Shown here one piece after another: positions 45,436-57,200 of a stretch of 64,000 nucleotides of DNA. The DNA is taken from assembly GCA_022410635.1 (NCBI GenBank), contig JAJVDF010000971.1:117787-181786 (forward strand). The letters run 5' to 3'. This DNA is from Tretioscincus oriximinensis (taxonomy: Eukaryota; Chordata; Lepidosauria; Squamata; Gymnophthalmidae). The position numbers and the translations under genes are program-made. The notes beneath the pieces were generated by a model, which was given only the letters and a program-made list of their open reading frames with translations, had not been told where the DNA came from and did no database searches. Position 1 is the first letter of the stretch; each line of letters begins with the position of its first letter.

Positions 45436-46034
45436 GAAAGGGGGTAGTAAGGGAAAAGGGAGGGAAGGCGTGGGTTGAGGCATGGATAGGAGCAAAGGGG
45501 AGGAGTAGAGCCTGTTGCATTACTGTAACACAACGGGCTGATTCCGCTAGTAGGATATAAATGCTGTTTTTCATTTGTAAATCTGTTTGAAAATTTCAGG
45601 ATTGTAAAGATGTGCCTTATATCTTGTCTGGGCACTGCGCACATTTACAAGCAAACATAGTCCAGGGTTGTTCTTTTTTGTCAAAGGAATAATTTGCTGC
45701 AACATTGGCTAAGTCCCAGTGTACATATGTACGATGTTAATAGCACTCAGCTACAGGATCTATCTTGCTTCCTTCTCGCCACACCTAGCTATATCCTGGT
45801 TATAGCCGTCTCTCTGGCTACAAAGAGCTGAATCCAAGCTCGAGAGGTCAGGGCTTCTTCATGATTCACTCAGTGGTACAAAGTACATCGAACAAGCAGA
45901 GGCAACAACAGTTAACTTTAGGTGAGTTGTTGAGCTTTTTTCTTTAACTTTATTTTGGCTAATTTGTGGCAGGGCAAAACAGAAATAGGAGCTTTAGGGT
46001 ACAGACTGCATGGTATAGGGACTCCATGGTGCTG

Positions 46035-46372
46035 ATTAGAAGAAGAAGCAGAAGAAGAAGAAGAAGAAGAAGAAGAAGAAGAAGAACTCGGTTCTTATAC
46101 CCCGCTTTTCTCACCTTTCAAAGGGACTCAAAGCGGCTTACAAGGATATATTTTGCCCGAAGGCTCACATTCTATCTTCCCCACCAGGCTCTGGTGGTTC
46201 CCATGTATCTACTTGCAGTCAGTTGCAATTTCTTGCAATTCATGCTTTCGAATAGCTGGGTTGGCTAGAGCTACAGGCAAGTGGAAGGTGCTCAGCCCTC
46301 CCCACGTCCCACACAGGGCTTCGAAACCCCATCTCCCAGGCGAGAGACGAATTCCTAAGCAACTGAGCTATT
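46035..46372 (-). mobile_element. Sauria-type tRNA-derived SINE with (GAA)n tail
   Basis: Long (GAA)n at 46036-46086, then the full body and head (ACCCCATCTCCCAGGCGAGAG). Confidence 0.85.
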
Positions 46373-47246
46373 CCTTCCAGACACCCCACACACACTTTGT
46401 CTGGCTGCCCCAGGACCCCCAACAGACTTTCTGTGCCCCTGTTGTGAGCATAAAGTGAAAGGAAACAAGCATTTGACAGTCTAGGATGGATGGAAAATAT
46501 GCTCTCTCGATCTCTTAATTTTTTAAACATTTTATTTAATTTTCAATGCAGTACAATCCATTTCAAAATTCCACACAAAAATATTTTTTTAACCCCTTAA
46601 CCAACCCTCTCCCTCCTCCCTTTCCCCCCAATTCCTGATTACTATCTAGCGCACAAAGAAATATCATATCTGGAATATTTATCTTAAATTTGGCTGCCTC
46701 GCCCCTTAATTTACTAAGTGTCACTATAGCACTTCACCATTTCTGTGAGAAAATAATCTCTTGAAGCCGTTATTGTAGTATTATTTTATTGATTGATTTA
46801 TTTTAAATCACCATCAGTATACATGGCACTGTATAGTATTCATATAAAATGAACACAATAATGAAAAATGAAAGATACATAAAATATTGAAATTAAAACA
46901 TCAAAATAATAAGTGGTCAATTAAAATAAAGTTAATTATTCTTTAGTTTATTTACATTTCTATATTGCCCTATACCTGAAGGTCTTGGTGGTTAACAATA
47001 AAATCGAAATTAATATATTGAAACAGCCACATCTAAAAGTAGGGAAGGGAAAGCTCATTTTTCAGCTAAAGGCCAGGTTAAAGAGGTGTGTCTTCAAGCA
47101 TTTTCTGATTGTTACTCCTCAAGGAGGTGGCTGTTCCATATTTTGGGGGCTACAATGAAAAATGCCCTATGGAGTTCAAAAGCCTTAGAGAACAGGAATG
47201 TTTTCCCCCTAAAATATAAACTAGTAAGCTATTTATTGTTCTTCTT

Positions 47247-47258
47247 CCCCCTCTCTAG
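47247..47258 (+). other. Splice acceptor before the three-repeat gene
   Basis: Pyrimidine tract and AG (TTCTTCTTCCCCCTCTCTAG region), 41 nt before the ATG at 47300. It implies an upstream non-coding exon. A GTGAGT donor at 45922 in unique sequence is one candidate partner, but that link is speculative. Confidence 0.5.
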
Positions 47259-47299
47259 GTTTTTAAGGTGCAAGTTCTGACATAAATTGGAATAAAAAG

Positions 47300-48304
47300 A
47301 TGACCTCTAAGTTGGGAGAGCTCAGCTTTTCAGCTCTGTGGTCCTTTCGAAGTAGGATCGACCCTGACAGTGAGCTGTTCTCCTGCCTGACGCTTGCTTT
47401 GAAGCAACTACGCCTCGAGCCGCCTTGTGTAAGCAGCAATGCGCGGCTCATAATTGCTTCTGACAATACTTTGCTTGAGTGGCGTTCTGGAAAGGGCGAG
47501 TGTGAAATTACCATATTTTGTGATCAAGGAAAACCACAATGTCACGTTTCTGTAGCCNCTTGGGAGCAATTCCTAGCCCGCCTCTGCTCCGAGCCACAGC
47601 CCCTGAGCCTGGGTAGTCTTCTAAGTACCCGGAGCAAGCTGAAGAACTGGAATTCTTCTGACAAAACAATATCTTTGGCTTGCTTTGATGAAGCTGTGAT
47701 GCGTTTCTCAGCTGAACCCATCTCTATCAAGCGGAATGCCCAAATGTTGGTGGAGTGTGATGCCCAGGTAGTGAAATTTATTTCCGGCGAAGGGAATTGT
47801 GACATCTCTGTTTTTTTCTCAAAGAACAACGTGCCGGAATATCATATTGTGCTGAAGAATGATTTGTTCCTGGAACGTCTACGATCGGACACTGTTCCTC
47901 TGACCTTGGAAAACTTAAAGGAGGCCAGGGGTTGGATGGAGATGGGCATACTAAGGAGGTGCTTTGACCTGGCCTTGTCAGAATTCATGAAGGAACCCCG
48001 CTGCATCCAGGATAATGCCAGGATGGTGATTAGATGTGAGGAGGAAATATTCGTGATGAGTTCCGGAAAGGGAGAGAATCGGATCACAGTGACTGGTTCC
48101 GCAAAAGGAATCCAGTACGAAGTATCTGCATGGGGATGGTGGGAGTTCGGAGCTAGAGAGCTGCACAGAGCCAACAATGTTTCTCCTCCCAACTCAAAAA
48201 CACTCTGGGTGCCACTGCCTTTAGTAATTCCTTTTTTCATTTGTATTTTTTGTATTATTCATTTGTATTATTGTCATAGTAAGATCCATTGCTCAGACTT
48301 CTGA
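47300..48304 (+). CDS. Unrecognised three-repeat protein with C-terminal membrane anchor
   Basis: An uninterrupted 334-codon frame that I cannot assign to a family. The protein is three tandem modules. Equivalent landmarks recur at 99- and 93-residue spacing: Cys at 29/128/221, Glu-Pro at 40/139/232, Asn-Ala at 47/146/239, and SG(K/E)G at 63/162/255 followed by an Ile-rich strand (ECEITIF, NCDISVF, NRITVT). Each module reads as helix, beta strands, helix. Residues 303-324 (VPLPLVIPFFICIFCIIHLYY) are a single hydrophobic span, followed by about ten residues. There is no N-terminal signal peptide, so a tail-anchored protein with a cytosolic body is the simplest reading. An acceptor (CCCCCTCTCTAG, 47247-47258) precedes the ATG and AATAAA follows the stop by 23 nt, so it looks like the last exon of a real transcript. 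One N makes residue 87 ambiguous. It lies between GPANK1 and NFKBIL1, same strand. Confidence 0.8.
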   Translation: MTSKLGELSFSALWSFRSRIDPDSELFSCLTLALKQLRLEPPCVSSNARLIIASDNTLLEWRSGKGECEITIFCDQGKPQCHVSVAXWEQFLARLCSEPQPLSLGSLLSTRSKLKNWNSSDKTISLACFDEAVMRFSAEPISIKRNAQMLVECDAQVVKFISGEGNCDISVFFSKNNVPEYHIVLKNDLFLERLRSDTVPLTLENLKEARGWMEMGILRRCFDLALSEFMKEPRCIQDNARMVIRCEEEIFVMSSGKGENRITVTGSAKGIQYEVSAWGWWEFGARELHRANNVSPPNSKTLWVPLPLVIPFFICIFCIIHLYYCHSKIHCSDF

Positions 48305-48327
48305 ACAGAGAAGGCGACAAAAGTGCA

Positions 48328-48333
48328 AATAAA
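48328..48333 (+). terminator. Polyadenylation signal of the three-repeat gene
   Basis: AATAAA begins 24 nt after the last base of the stop codon. Its position supports the frame being a genuine terminal exon with a very short 3' UTR. Confidence 0.6.
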
Positions 48334-48904
48334 CAAAAGCTGAAATGAAAACTAAAAAAAAATCTCTATCAATAAAACATGCGTTGCTATTGGACCTGAT
48401 CCAAGCTCTGTGATTGGTCTTTATTCCGACCAATCCCACATCTCAGATGGAGGGAACAGAAAGATGCCTTCTCTTGGTCAGTGAGCTGTGGTGGTCATGG
48501 TAGTGGTCGAAGTCAGTTGGACGTGTGTGTCCCATGCTTATACCCAAGAATGTATCTGGAAGTTTCCCCACTAGTTAATAAATAAGACTCGAGCATGATT
48601 TTGTTCTTAAGTATTCTACCCATCTGGCTTTTTTTTAAAAATAAATTGATTTTGATTTAGAGTGATTGTATTTGATAGCTTTTTCTCTTTACTGCCCAAT
48701 TCAATTCCCCCCTCCCCACGTATTATTTCCTCCTTTGAATGAACAAACACTCCTATTTTTTTTTGTATTTTTATCCTTCCACGTTTTTCTTTGCTGTAAA
48801 CTTCCTTCTTTATTTTGAACGTGCAGGCATGGTCCACTAAAAAATTAGAAACAGAACATTCACTATTTTATATACATATTTCTATGAGTTGTAATATCTC
48901 ATTC

Positions 48905-49640
48905 ATAAGCTCATAGAGTTGGAAGGGACCTCGAGGGTCATGGGGTCCAACCTCAATGCAGGATTCACTAAACCATCCTAAACCCTGCCTCTGTTGAAGA
49001 CTTTCACTGAAGGAGAACTCACCACCCCCTGTGATAACCTGTTCCACTGGTTTATCACTTTTACTGTCAGAATTCCCCCCCCCCCCCGATATCTAATCTA
49101 TACCTACTTTCTTGCAGTTTCATCTCGGTTTTTTCAAGTCGTTTCATGTGCCTGTAAGAACAAAGCTGATCCCTATGCTCTGTGACAGAACATAAGANCA
49201 TAAGAGGACCCCTGCTGAATCAGGCCAGAGCCCATCTTGTCCAGCATTCTGTCTCACACAGAGGCCCACCAATTGTACCTGAGCAGTCTGAAAAAATAAG
49301 GCAAAATCTTCACCTATTCTCTATGCCTGTTGCTCTGTCTCGCAGCATCTAAACATCCATCCTANTAGCTATTTATACCTTTTGTGTTCATGAACTGGTC
49401 TAATCCCGTCTTGAACCTCTCTAGGCTGCTGGCTACCGCCACTCCTTCTGGAAGTAAATTCTACAGGCCAATGACCCTCTGGGTGAAAAAATACTTTGTC
49501 AGTTCTCATTCTTCTGCCCATCAGTTTCAAGGAGTGCCCCCTGGTCCTAGTGTTGTGCAATAGAGAGAACAATTTTTCTCTATTCTCCTTATCCATCCCG
49601 TGTAAGACTATATAATTAAATCAGATCACCTCTCAAGCCC
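48905..49640 (-). mobile_element. Two adjacent CR1 fragments
   Basis: Subfamily 2 (GAGTTGGAAGGGACCTCGAG) at 48905-49190, then subfamily 1 (ACATAAGAGGACCCCTGCTG) at 49190-49640. Confidence 0.75.
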
Positions 49641-49644
49641 CTCA

Positions 49645-50380
49645 GATATCTATAGACAGCTATCAGATTTTCAGTTACTATCAGTTTTTCGACTGAGAGT
49701 TATATTAAAATTTCCCTCATGGTTTTCTACATTTCCAAGATTTGGAATCACTGAACCCTTTAGCATACTGTCCAGATTTTCTTGATTTACAATTCCAGGA
49801 TTGTTGCAGAGCAGCTTTTAAACTGATTGCTTGGGGAATGACAGGATCTGGGTAGCATTCTGAGTAAGAAAGTGCAAGATTGGGGGAAGAAAGTTGGAAT
49901 TATGGAAATGGTTTTGAATGGAACAAGTAACTAGTCAGTGATATACAAACTCCAAGTTTTAAGAGCAACTTAAGACTTCAAGAATTGCCTTACAGGCTAT
50001 ATAGTCCAATGGCAATAAGGGTGTTATTGCAACTAATCTTGTAATTGCTGAACTACAGTATATGGTAACTAGTGTAGTTTCCACTTTTTACTCTTCTACA
50101 TTCATATCCAAGTTTAATCCAGCTTCAGAACACATCAGCAATGTAAAACACTTCTGAGTAACATAATGTGGAAGAAAATCACTGGTTAAATTATTGTAAT
50201 CTTTGTGAAGGTGGAGTGAAACTAGAATAAATCTATGTGAACGCAGCTCTGATAGTTAACTATCTGAATAAATACTTATTTAAAACGCTCCAGAANTGTT
50301 GCAATTAATAAAGATTCTGTTGACGAAGCATCCGGTTTAGTTAAAAAAAAATCCACATTTCTCCCGGACCTAAAATTCAA
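49645..50380. other. Unassigned sequence upstream of candidate NFKBIL1 promoter
   Basis: No gene or recognisable repeat seen; contains scattered A/T runs. Confidence 0.35.
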
Positions 50381-50680
50381 AGCACCAACTAAGGGCATGC
50401 GCAGTCGCAACAATTCTTACTGAAGTTACATCCGCCCTCACTTGGTGTTTCATTTTTTATTTCCCCTGTGAAACCTGGACAGATGGAACACAACTGATCG
50501 ACGCAGGCAGCAGGAGCAGAGTCGGGGGGATCGTGGATCGTTGAGGTGTGCGGGGTTTGGGCTGTTCAGATACAGATCGACGCTGGAGCAAAGTGCGTGT
50601 GAGTTTCGGGTCGTGTAGATGGAGGAAGACGGCCTCCGAGGGAAATGGGAGCGGGGGAAAAAAGAGTTTTGGAAAATGGA
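50380..50680 (+). promoter_or_regulatory. Candidate NFKBIL1 promoter and leader exon
   Basis: Repeat-free, CpG-containing stretch (ATCGACGCAGGCAGCAGG, GGGGGGATCGTGGATCGTTG, TTTCGGGTCGTGTAG) upstream of the spliced NFKBIL1 start, with possible donors GAG/GTGTGC and GTGTGAGT. No TATA box is evident. It could instead belong to another transcript. Confidence 0.35.
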
Positions 50681-50984
50681 CTTTTGATAGTGTTCAAAGC
50701 TGAGTTCGATGGAAGGCCAATGTTAATGTTTGTGACTCTGCTTTCAGAGTCTTTTTGGTTTCAAGCCTGACATAGAAATGGTTTTAACAAATGGGGTGGA
50801 TAGTCAAGGGAGAGGATCTTCTGGTAGTTCCTCCTTCCCTTTCAGAAATACAAGGCATTGGGGCACTTAGGAGGACCTTCTCTGTGGTGGCTCCCATAGT
50901 CTGGAACAGACGCGCTTGCATGTCCATTCTGAGTGTGCGAACTTCCAAGGGCATTAAGGGCATCTGGGGTGGGATGACCAGTGA

Positions 50985-51290
50985 CAAAGGGAAGTATTTT
51001 TTCACCCAGAGTTCATCGCCCTGTGGAATTTACTTCCAGAAGAGGTGGTGGAAGCTAGCAGCCTGGATAGCTTTAAGACAGGGTTAGACAAGTTCATGGA
51101 AGCCAAGGGTATAAACAGCTACTAGGATGGATGTTTTGATGCTGCCTCTGAGGTGGAGCAACAGGCAGGATTCCTGGAATGCCATTTGCAGGGCATTGAG
51201 AACAGGTGAAGATTTTGCCTTCTTCTGTTCCAGACTGCCCAGGTGCAATTGGTGGACCTCTGTGTGAGACAGAAGGTGGACTCAGAGGTT
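50985..51290 (+). mobile_element. CR1 LINE 3' fragment
   Basis: GGAATTTACTTCCAGAAGAGG ... GGACCTCTGTGTGAGACAGA, preceded by an L2-like piece (50810-50910). Confidence 0.75.
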
Positions 51291-51959
51291 CTGTAGCGTA
51301 GAGAGATTTAAATCTAGGAGCTCCCAGGTTCTAGATCAACCCAACTCTGGCAGCTCATTCCCCAAAATGGTACCTTTCATGTTAGCAAAATGTTTATATT
51401 TGATGTTATTATGGTATTTTGTCTTCTCTGCCATTAATCATCCCAACCCCAATACCCTTAATGTCTTGATTCATACCCTTGAAAGTTCACATACTTCAGA
51501 ATGGAAATCATTGTCCTGGATAAACACTCTAGCCATTATTATATCGGACTCTATGATGACTGAAATGTTTTAAAGCATTCAGTGCTTTACTTATTTGTCA
51601 GTTTTTTTAAGAGAAAAAATATGTATTTACACTTGTAGACTTTCAGGGTTAATTTGCCTACTGGTCTATATCTGCGCGGGATTGGTCTATATCTATGGTA
51701 AAGTTAAAAAATTAAAAAATTAAGTACTAAAGTTGAAAGATTTCAACTCATTCCAACTAGATGCAGATGCCTTTCACTTTTTATTACCCAAACTGACATT
51801 TTCAGTTCCAGTACTGTCTGGTAGGGGTGGGAAGGGGGATACCATTTCCCAGATCACAAACCTTGGTGTAGACAATTGCTATCTATGTTGACAAATTACT
51901 GGATTTCTTGAATAGGTAAATAATTTCAGTCATTGGCAAATATTTACATTCAAAATATG

Positions 51960-52330
51960 TATGGTTGGTTTTGTTGTTCAGTTATAGCTCCATGTACCAC
52001 GTTCTTCAGTGTCCTACTGACTTCCTGAAGTTTGCTCAGCTTCANGACACTGTTAAAAGTATTGCGGTGCTTTTGAACAATCTCTAATCCTTAAGAACTT
52101 GACTAAAAAGAAAAAAAGTTATTCAGGACTAAAGATGGTTTAAAATCACATGTTTGACTTGGCCTATCTCCCCATTTTCATTTGCCTTTCAATCTTTTCC
52201 ACTGTCAGGATCTTTTCCAGTGAATTCTAATTCAGTTTCAGTTTCAACTTGACTATTTGTTCTTCCAGTGAACAATCGGGGTTGAGCTCCCTCAGCATTG
52301 ACTGAATTATTATAAAGGTGACAAGGTTTA
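51960..52330 (-). mobile_element. Degenerate Bov-B LINE fragment
   Basis: TGTCAGGATCTTTTCCAGTG and TTCTTCCAGTGAACAATCGG resemble Bov-B segments; strongly diverged. Confidence 0.45.
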
Positions 52331-52533
52331 TAATAACTGAAAGGCTTGGTATATTTTCACCGTGTCCTCTATCATAGGCAATTCCCAGTCTGCGACAGGC
52401 CTCTCAATGTCTGTTGCTCATAAATGTATGTCAGGAACTCATTCCCAACAATTGGGATTCCGAGCTTCTGCCAATCTAGGAATCTGAAATAACAACTGTA
52501 TTTTCTGACTCAGCCTTATGGGAATTTCCCACA

Positions 52534-52845
52534 AGAAGAAGAAGAAGAAGAAGAACTTGGTTCTTATACTCAGCTTTTCTCACCTTTCAAAGGGACTCAA
52601 AGCGGCTTACAAGGATATATTTTGGCCGAAGGCTCACATTCTATCTTCCCCACCAGGCTATGGTGGTTCCCATGTATCTACTTGCAGTCAGTTGCAATTT
52701 CTTGCAATTCATGCTGTTGAATAGCTGGGTTGGCTAGAGCTACAGGGTAGTGGAAGGTGCTCCCCCTCCCCACGTCCAACACAGGGCTTCGAAACCCCAT
52801 CTCCCAGGCAAGAAACGAATTCCTAAGCAACTGAGCTATCCTGCC
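52534..52845 (-). mobile_element. Sauria-type tRNA-derived SINE with (GAA)n tail
   Basis: Nearly identical to the copies at 46035 and 63805. Confidence 0.85.
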
Positions 52846-52849
52846 TACA

Positions 52850-53270
52850 AGTAGCCACTATTAGCTCAAAACAAAGAAAGAGGCATCCTCCTGCCCATTC
52901 AGGCAGGGCTAGCTGTGGTGCAGACTGGGAAATGTAGTCCACATAGCAGGGCTCACTCAGACTGGGCTGAAGAGGCTGCCCACTGCTCGGACTGCACTTC
53001 CCAGCAGTCCCCATTAGTGGGAGGAGCAGCAGCTTACATCCTCATCTTCCTTACATTTGGGCTGCTGCTACTGCCAGCCCTGTGGCAGCTCGGTGAAGTT
53101 GCTGGGTATCCAAGCTTTTATAATATGCACTTATTGTGAAAAACATCATAGAGAAGCAGGCAAAAATACAACCAAGTACCATGAAACCAGAAGATCTCTG
53201 GTCATTCTACTGGAAGTACTAGAGAAACCGGAAGCTGGTCATTATTGTTTATTACTGATAACTTGTCTAT
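52850..53270 (-). repeat. Dispersed repeat family B, minus strand
   Basis: GGGAAATGTAGTCCACATAG, GCTGGGTATCCAAGCTTTTAT, and AGAGAAGCAGGCAAAAATAC. Confidence 0.6.
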
Positions 53271-53374
53271 ATTTTTTAAAAGCTTCTCCAGACATTCTTT
53301 CATAATTCAGGTTTTAAAGCATGGGAAAAAACATAGGCCAATAGTTTAAAAGAGTGAGATGAAAGGAAGGCTTT

Positions 53375-53920
53375 AGGTGATAAAGAAAAAAAAGGGAATC
53401 TCTATTATACAACACTAGGACCAGGGGGCATTCCTTAAAACTGATGGGCAGAAGAGTGAGGACAGACAAGGGAAAATATTTTTGCACCCAGAAGGTCATC
53501 GGCCTGTGGAATTTACTTCCAGAAGAGGTGGTGGTAGCTAACAGCTTGGATAGCTTCAAGATAGGATTAGACAGGTTTATGGACTCCAAGGGTATAAATA
53601 ACTACTAGGATGGATGTCTGGAGGCTGCCTCCGGAATGGAGCAACAGGCAGGACTCCTGAAATACTATTTGCAGGGAGGTGAGAACAGGCATATTTTGCC
53701 TTCTTCTGTTCCAAATTGCCCAGGTGCAATTGGTGGGCCTCTGTGTGAGACAGAAGGCTGGACTCAATGAGCTGTTCTTATGTTATCTGTGCAGTGTTTA
53801 AGAGGTGATCTGATTCAAAAGTGGACAGAGCTCCTCAGAAGCAATTGGTGGATTACGGTGTGAGACAGAATGCAGCACTATGAGCTGTGGTGCCATTCAG
53901 CAGGGATCTCCTATATAACA
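53375..53920 (+). mobile_element. CR1 LINE 3' fragments
   Basis: Full 3' end to CTGTTCTTATGTTA at 53776, then a second partial copy to 53910. They end about 90 bases before the NFKBIL1 coding exon. Confidence 0.8.
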
Positions 53921-54011
53921 TGAATGAGGAAAGGTGGGTTGGTTGAGATTCCATAAGCTTTCTGCCTCACAGCCTATCACATTCCAGCCCTTTTCGTCGC
54001 AGTCCTAGCCA

Positions 54012-54288
54012 ATGGCCTCAAGATATCAACGTCGCTTTTGGTCCTACGTGGAGTGTGGGAATCACCGTAAACTACGTCGGCTTCTACAGCATCATCTGGA
54101 AGCAATAGACTTACACGGGACTACGGGAACCAAAAACCGAACGGCCTTGCACCTGTCCTGCACTCGGAGGGACCGCAAGACTGCTGTCGTCCTGATGAAA
54201 TTTGGAGCAGACCCCTCAGTTGTGGATCGCCATGGGGACACAGCCCTGCATATAGCTGCCCGGAAAGTTGCACACAAGCAGGCCAATA
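54012..54288 (+). CDS. NFKBIL1: NFKBIL1 coding exon 1: ankyrin repeats
   Basis: 92 codons plus one base; exon begins at 54003. The start has a strong context (GCCAATGG). Donor AATA/GTAAGG is chosen because it joins in phase to exon 2 and aligns with the human junction region; the frame itself runs on into intron 1. Confidence 0.88.
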
Positions 54289-57200
54289 GTAAGGCACAGA
54301 TTTTTGTTGGTCATTTCAGTGAGTGTTAATTTATTGCCATACTAGGGAAAAATCTCGCAAATACAGGCTTGGGAAGGTGACCGAGGCAGCAGTAGCCGAA
54401 GAGCAGCAAGGGGAGGTGTCATTGGAAGCAGCTCCCAGCAACTTCCTTTGTCCCAGTGTGGCTTCAGCTGGCACCTGGCTTGCCATGGGGTGGAGGAGGG
54501 AATTGGAAGCCACCTTCTCTCACTGTCCTTCGGCCACTTGCTCGTCATCATGACGATACCTTTGTCCAATTGCAATGGCTGGAGGAGTGTCATGCTTCCT
54601 GACAACATCCTGCCAGGCTCTGTGATTGGGCAAAATTTTCCTCATGATAATGAGCTTTATAGAAAGTTTTTGTGAGGAGTTTTGTGGTTTTCTGCACTGG
54701 GTGGCAGTTGAGTATAAAACCTTAACAGTCAGAAGTCTGAATTGTTCGTAGCCTTCTTTTCAAAACCAGGATGCAGAGAGCAAAAACAAAATGTTTAAGT
54801 GCCTCAAAACAGACAGTCCAGCAAGGGGGCTAATAGCACTTTAGAGACTAATAGTAGAAAAGTGGGTGGCATTGGCTTTTGTAGACCCGTCTGCTTCTTT
54901 AGATGCTGAGAGACCAAAGAAGATGAAGAAGCATCTGAAGAAGTAGACGGGTCTACAAAAGCTAAAGCCAATTCCATCTACTTTCCTACTGTTAATCTCT
55001 AAAGTTCTACTAGCCCCCTAGTTGGTTTATGTATTCTGTGGTGGATTTGTATATATATTTCTATTTGTCATTCTGTGATGATTTTTTTAAAAATACATAC
55101 ACACTTGTTATTCTGTGGTACATTTTTAATTTATATGCACATTATTTTTCTTTGGTAGTCCTACCCCCTGAATTTTTTAAATATCTTCATATGTTATTCT
55201 GTGTTTATTTTTTATTTTTGTTATTGGTAAATGTCTAAAATACACAGAGTCATCCAAAAGGCAGTTTAATCAATATCTATTTAAATTCAGCTAGTATCTT
55301 CTGTTTTGTGTCACAGTGTATGAAGACCTCTTTGTACCCTTACGAAAATGCTGTCCGTCTGCCATGAAAATCAGAAGGAAAGAAGGAAAGACACCAGGCG
55401 ACGTCTTGGCACCGATGGAAGAGAAATGGGTATCGGCAGGGGGAAAATGTGTTGTTTGGCATGTTGGATTTTTGATTGCTATTTATCGTATCAAACTTGA
55501 TGCTTTTACGTTTTCTGATTCTCCACAGGCTCCCCAGGAAGAACTGAAGAATGATACTGAGGGCAAAGCAGAGTGGGAATGGCAGCAGAAGCTTCTTGGA
55601 GAATGGGAAGACGAATATCAGGAAAGCAGGTGGCAGTATGAAGGTGACTTTTATTCTTCTTGTAGAATCAATACCCTCATAACGTAAGAATGGGCTTCCC
55701 AGCGGAAGCTTTTGCCAAGAGAGAGGTATTAATTCATCCCTGGTTTCCAGTAACATACATTGTTAAGGCTTTAAAATTGTTTGTTTCTCTCATTGTCTTC
55801 CATATAAAAATGCATATCTAGAAGTCTGTGGAGTTACGGCTGTCAAGCTGAAGTTGGAAACAATTCTGGGTTGGTGGCATTGAAATCAATAAAAATGTTC
55901 CAACATTGACCTCCACTCCTAAAAATATAAATTTGTGTGTAATATAAATAAACACATTAAGTTAAAATTTCTTATTTCGCAGATAGTAATTTGATTAACC
56001 TTTTTAAAAGGATGTAGTTTATTTCCGTTTCCTGCAAATTAAAAAAATGTATCTTATTTATCTTACATATTTATATACNTGTGTAGAAGCCCACACATGT
56101 GGGCTTGGGAAGACGAGGGGTGATGCTGGTGTCTGTCCACATGCTGTCTGAGCACATCACCAATCTTAAAATTCCAAGCTCTGGGATTGGTCCAATGAAG
56201 ACCCATCCCAGAGCTTGGAATTTTACCATCGCCAACACATGGTTTATTAATAGCAGAGAGTGTAGAATTTTTAGTACTATTAAAGGATAGACTCATTTTC
56301 ATTTTTCTCTTTTGTTTAAACTGCAGGATTATTGATTGTTAGTAATTACTTGAATAAATAAAGTTGTATAGCCCGCGTTGTATAGATAAAGCCTTTAGAT
56401 CCAAGCTTTAGATGAATGTTTTACATTAGCAGTGAGGAAATGCCTTTGATGATGCTTCCTTGCAATTGATACAGGAAAAACATAATTAGGACGTTTGTAA
56501 TTTATTTCCTATACTGATATGTAAATAAAAGGTTCCAGGTCAAAGGCTTTATGTATGGACACAGCCTTACATATTGGGCACTTTAGTTTAAATACTAATA
56601 ATGTGGGGGGGAAACGTCAATTTTTCTAAATCTGCTTGTTTTAACATTTCTGTCATGAGCTTATGCTTTAATTCTTGCCACATGATTCCTTTGTGAAGGG
56701 AGGGGATTTTTTGTAGGCTTATTTCTTGAATAAACTCTGCTTGAATTCCTGGCCAGTTTATCTTAAGGACAGGAATAGCTTTTTTGGTTAATTTCTCTCT
56801 AATAGCAGAGCTATAAAGAACAGAAAAGGAAATAGTGAAATAAAGATACTTTACATATTTTCCAGTGTGATGGGATGCAGTTTCTCTCTGACAGTGATTG
56901 TATGTGATGTCCTGGTAAAGATCTAAGAGCCAGGAATTCCATAGTTTAAAATACCACTGTAGTTTGGCAAACCTAGAATCTATTCCATTTTGGCTGCCAA
57001 ATAGCCTGATGTCTTCCCACTTCCAGTTCCAAGTCCTTCCACTAAGCAGAGAGATATATAGATGACATTACACTATTTCTTTCAAAACACAAGATGGTTA
57101 GGCTGCTTAGGCCCATAGACATATGCCAAAGATATTGTGGAATGGAAAAGGTGCAGAAAAGAGCCACAAGAATGATCAAGGGGCTGGAACACTTCCCTTA

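Noticed and set aside
45220..45644. Minus-strand frames rich in Phe, Ser, Leu and Pro
   Set aside because: Low-complexity translation of the GGAA/TTCC simple repeat; the same applies near 13.5 kb.
55316..55687. Single 123-codon NFKBIL1 exon spanning 55317-55643 without an intron
   Set aside because: The 33-residue hydrophobic insert has no counterpart in mammalian IkBL and has GT/AG borders; retained as a possible isoform only.
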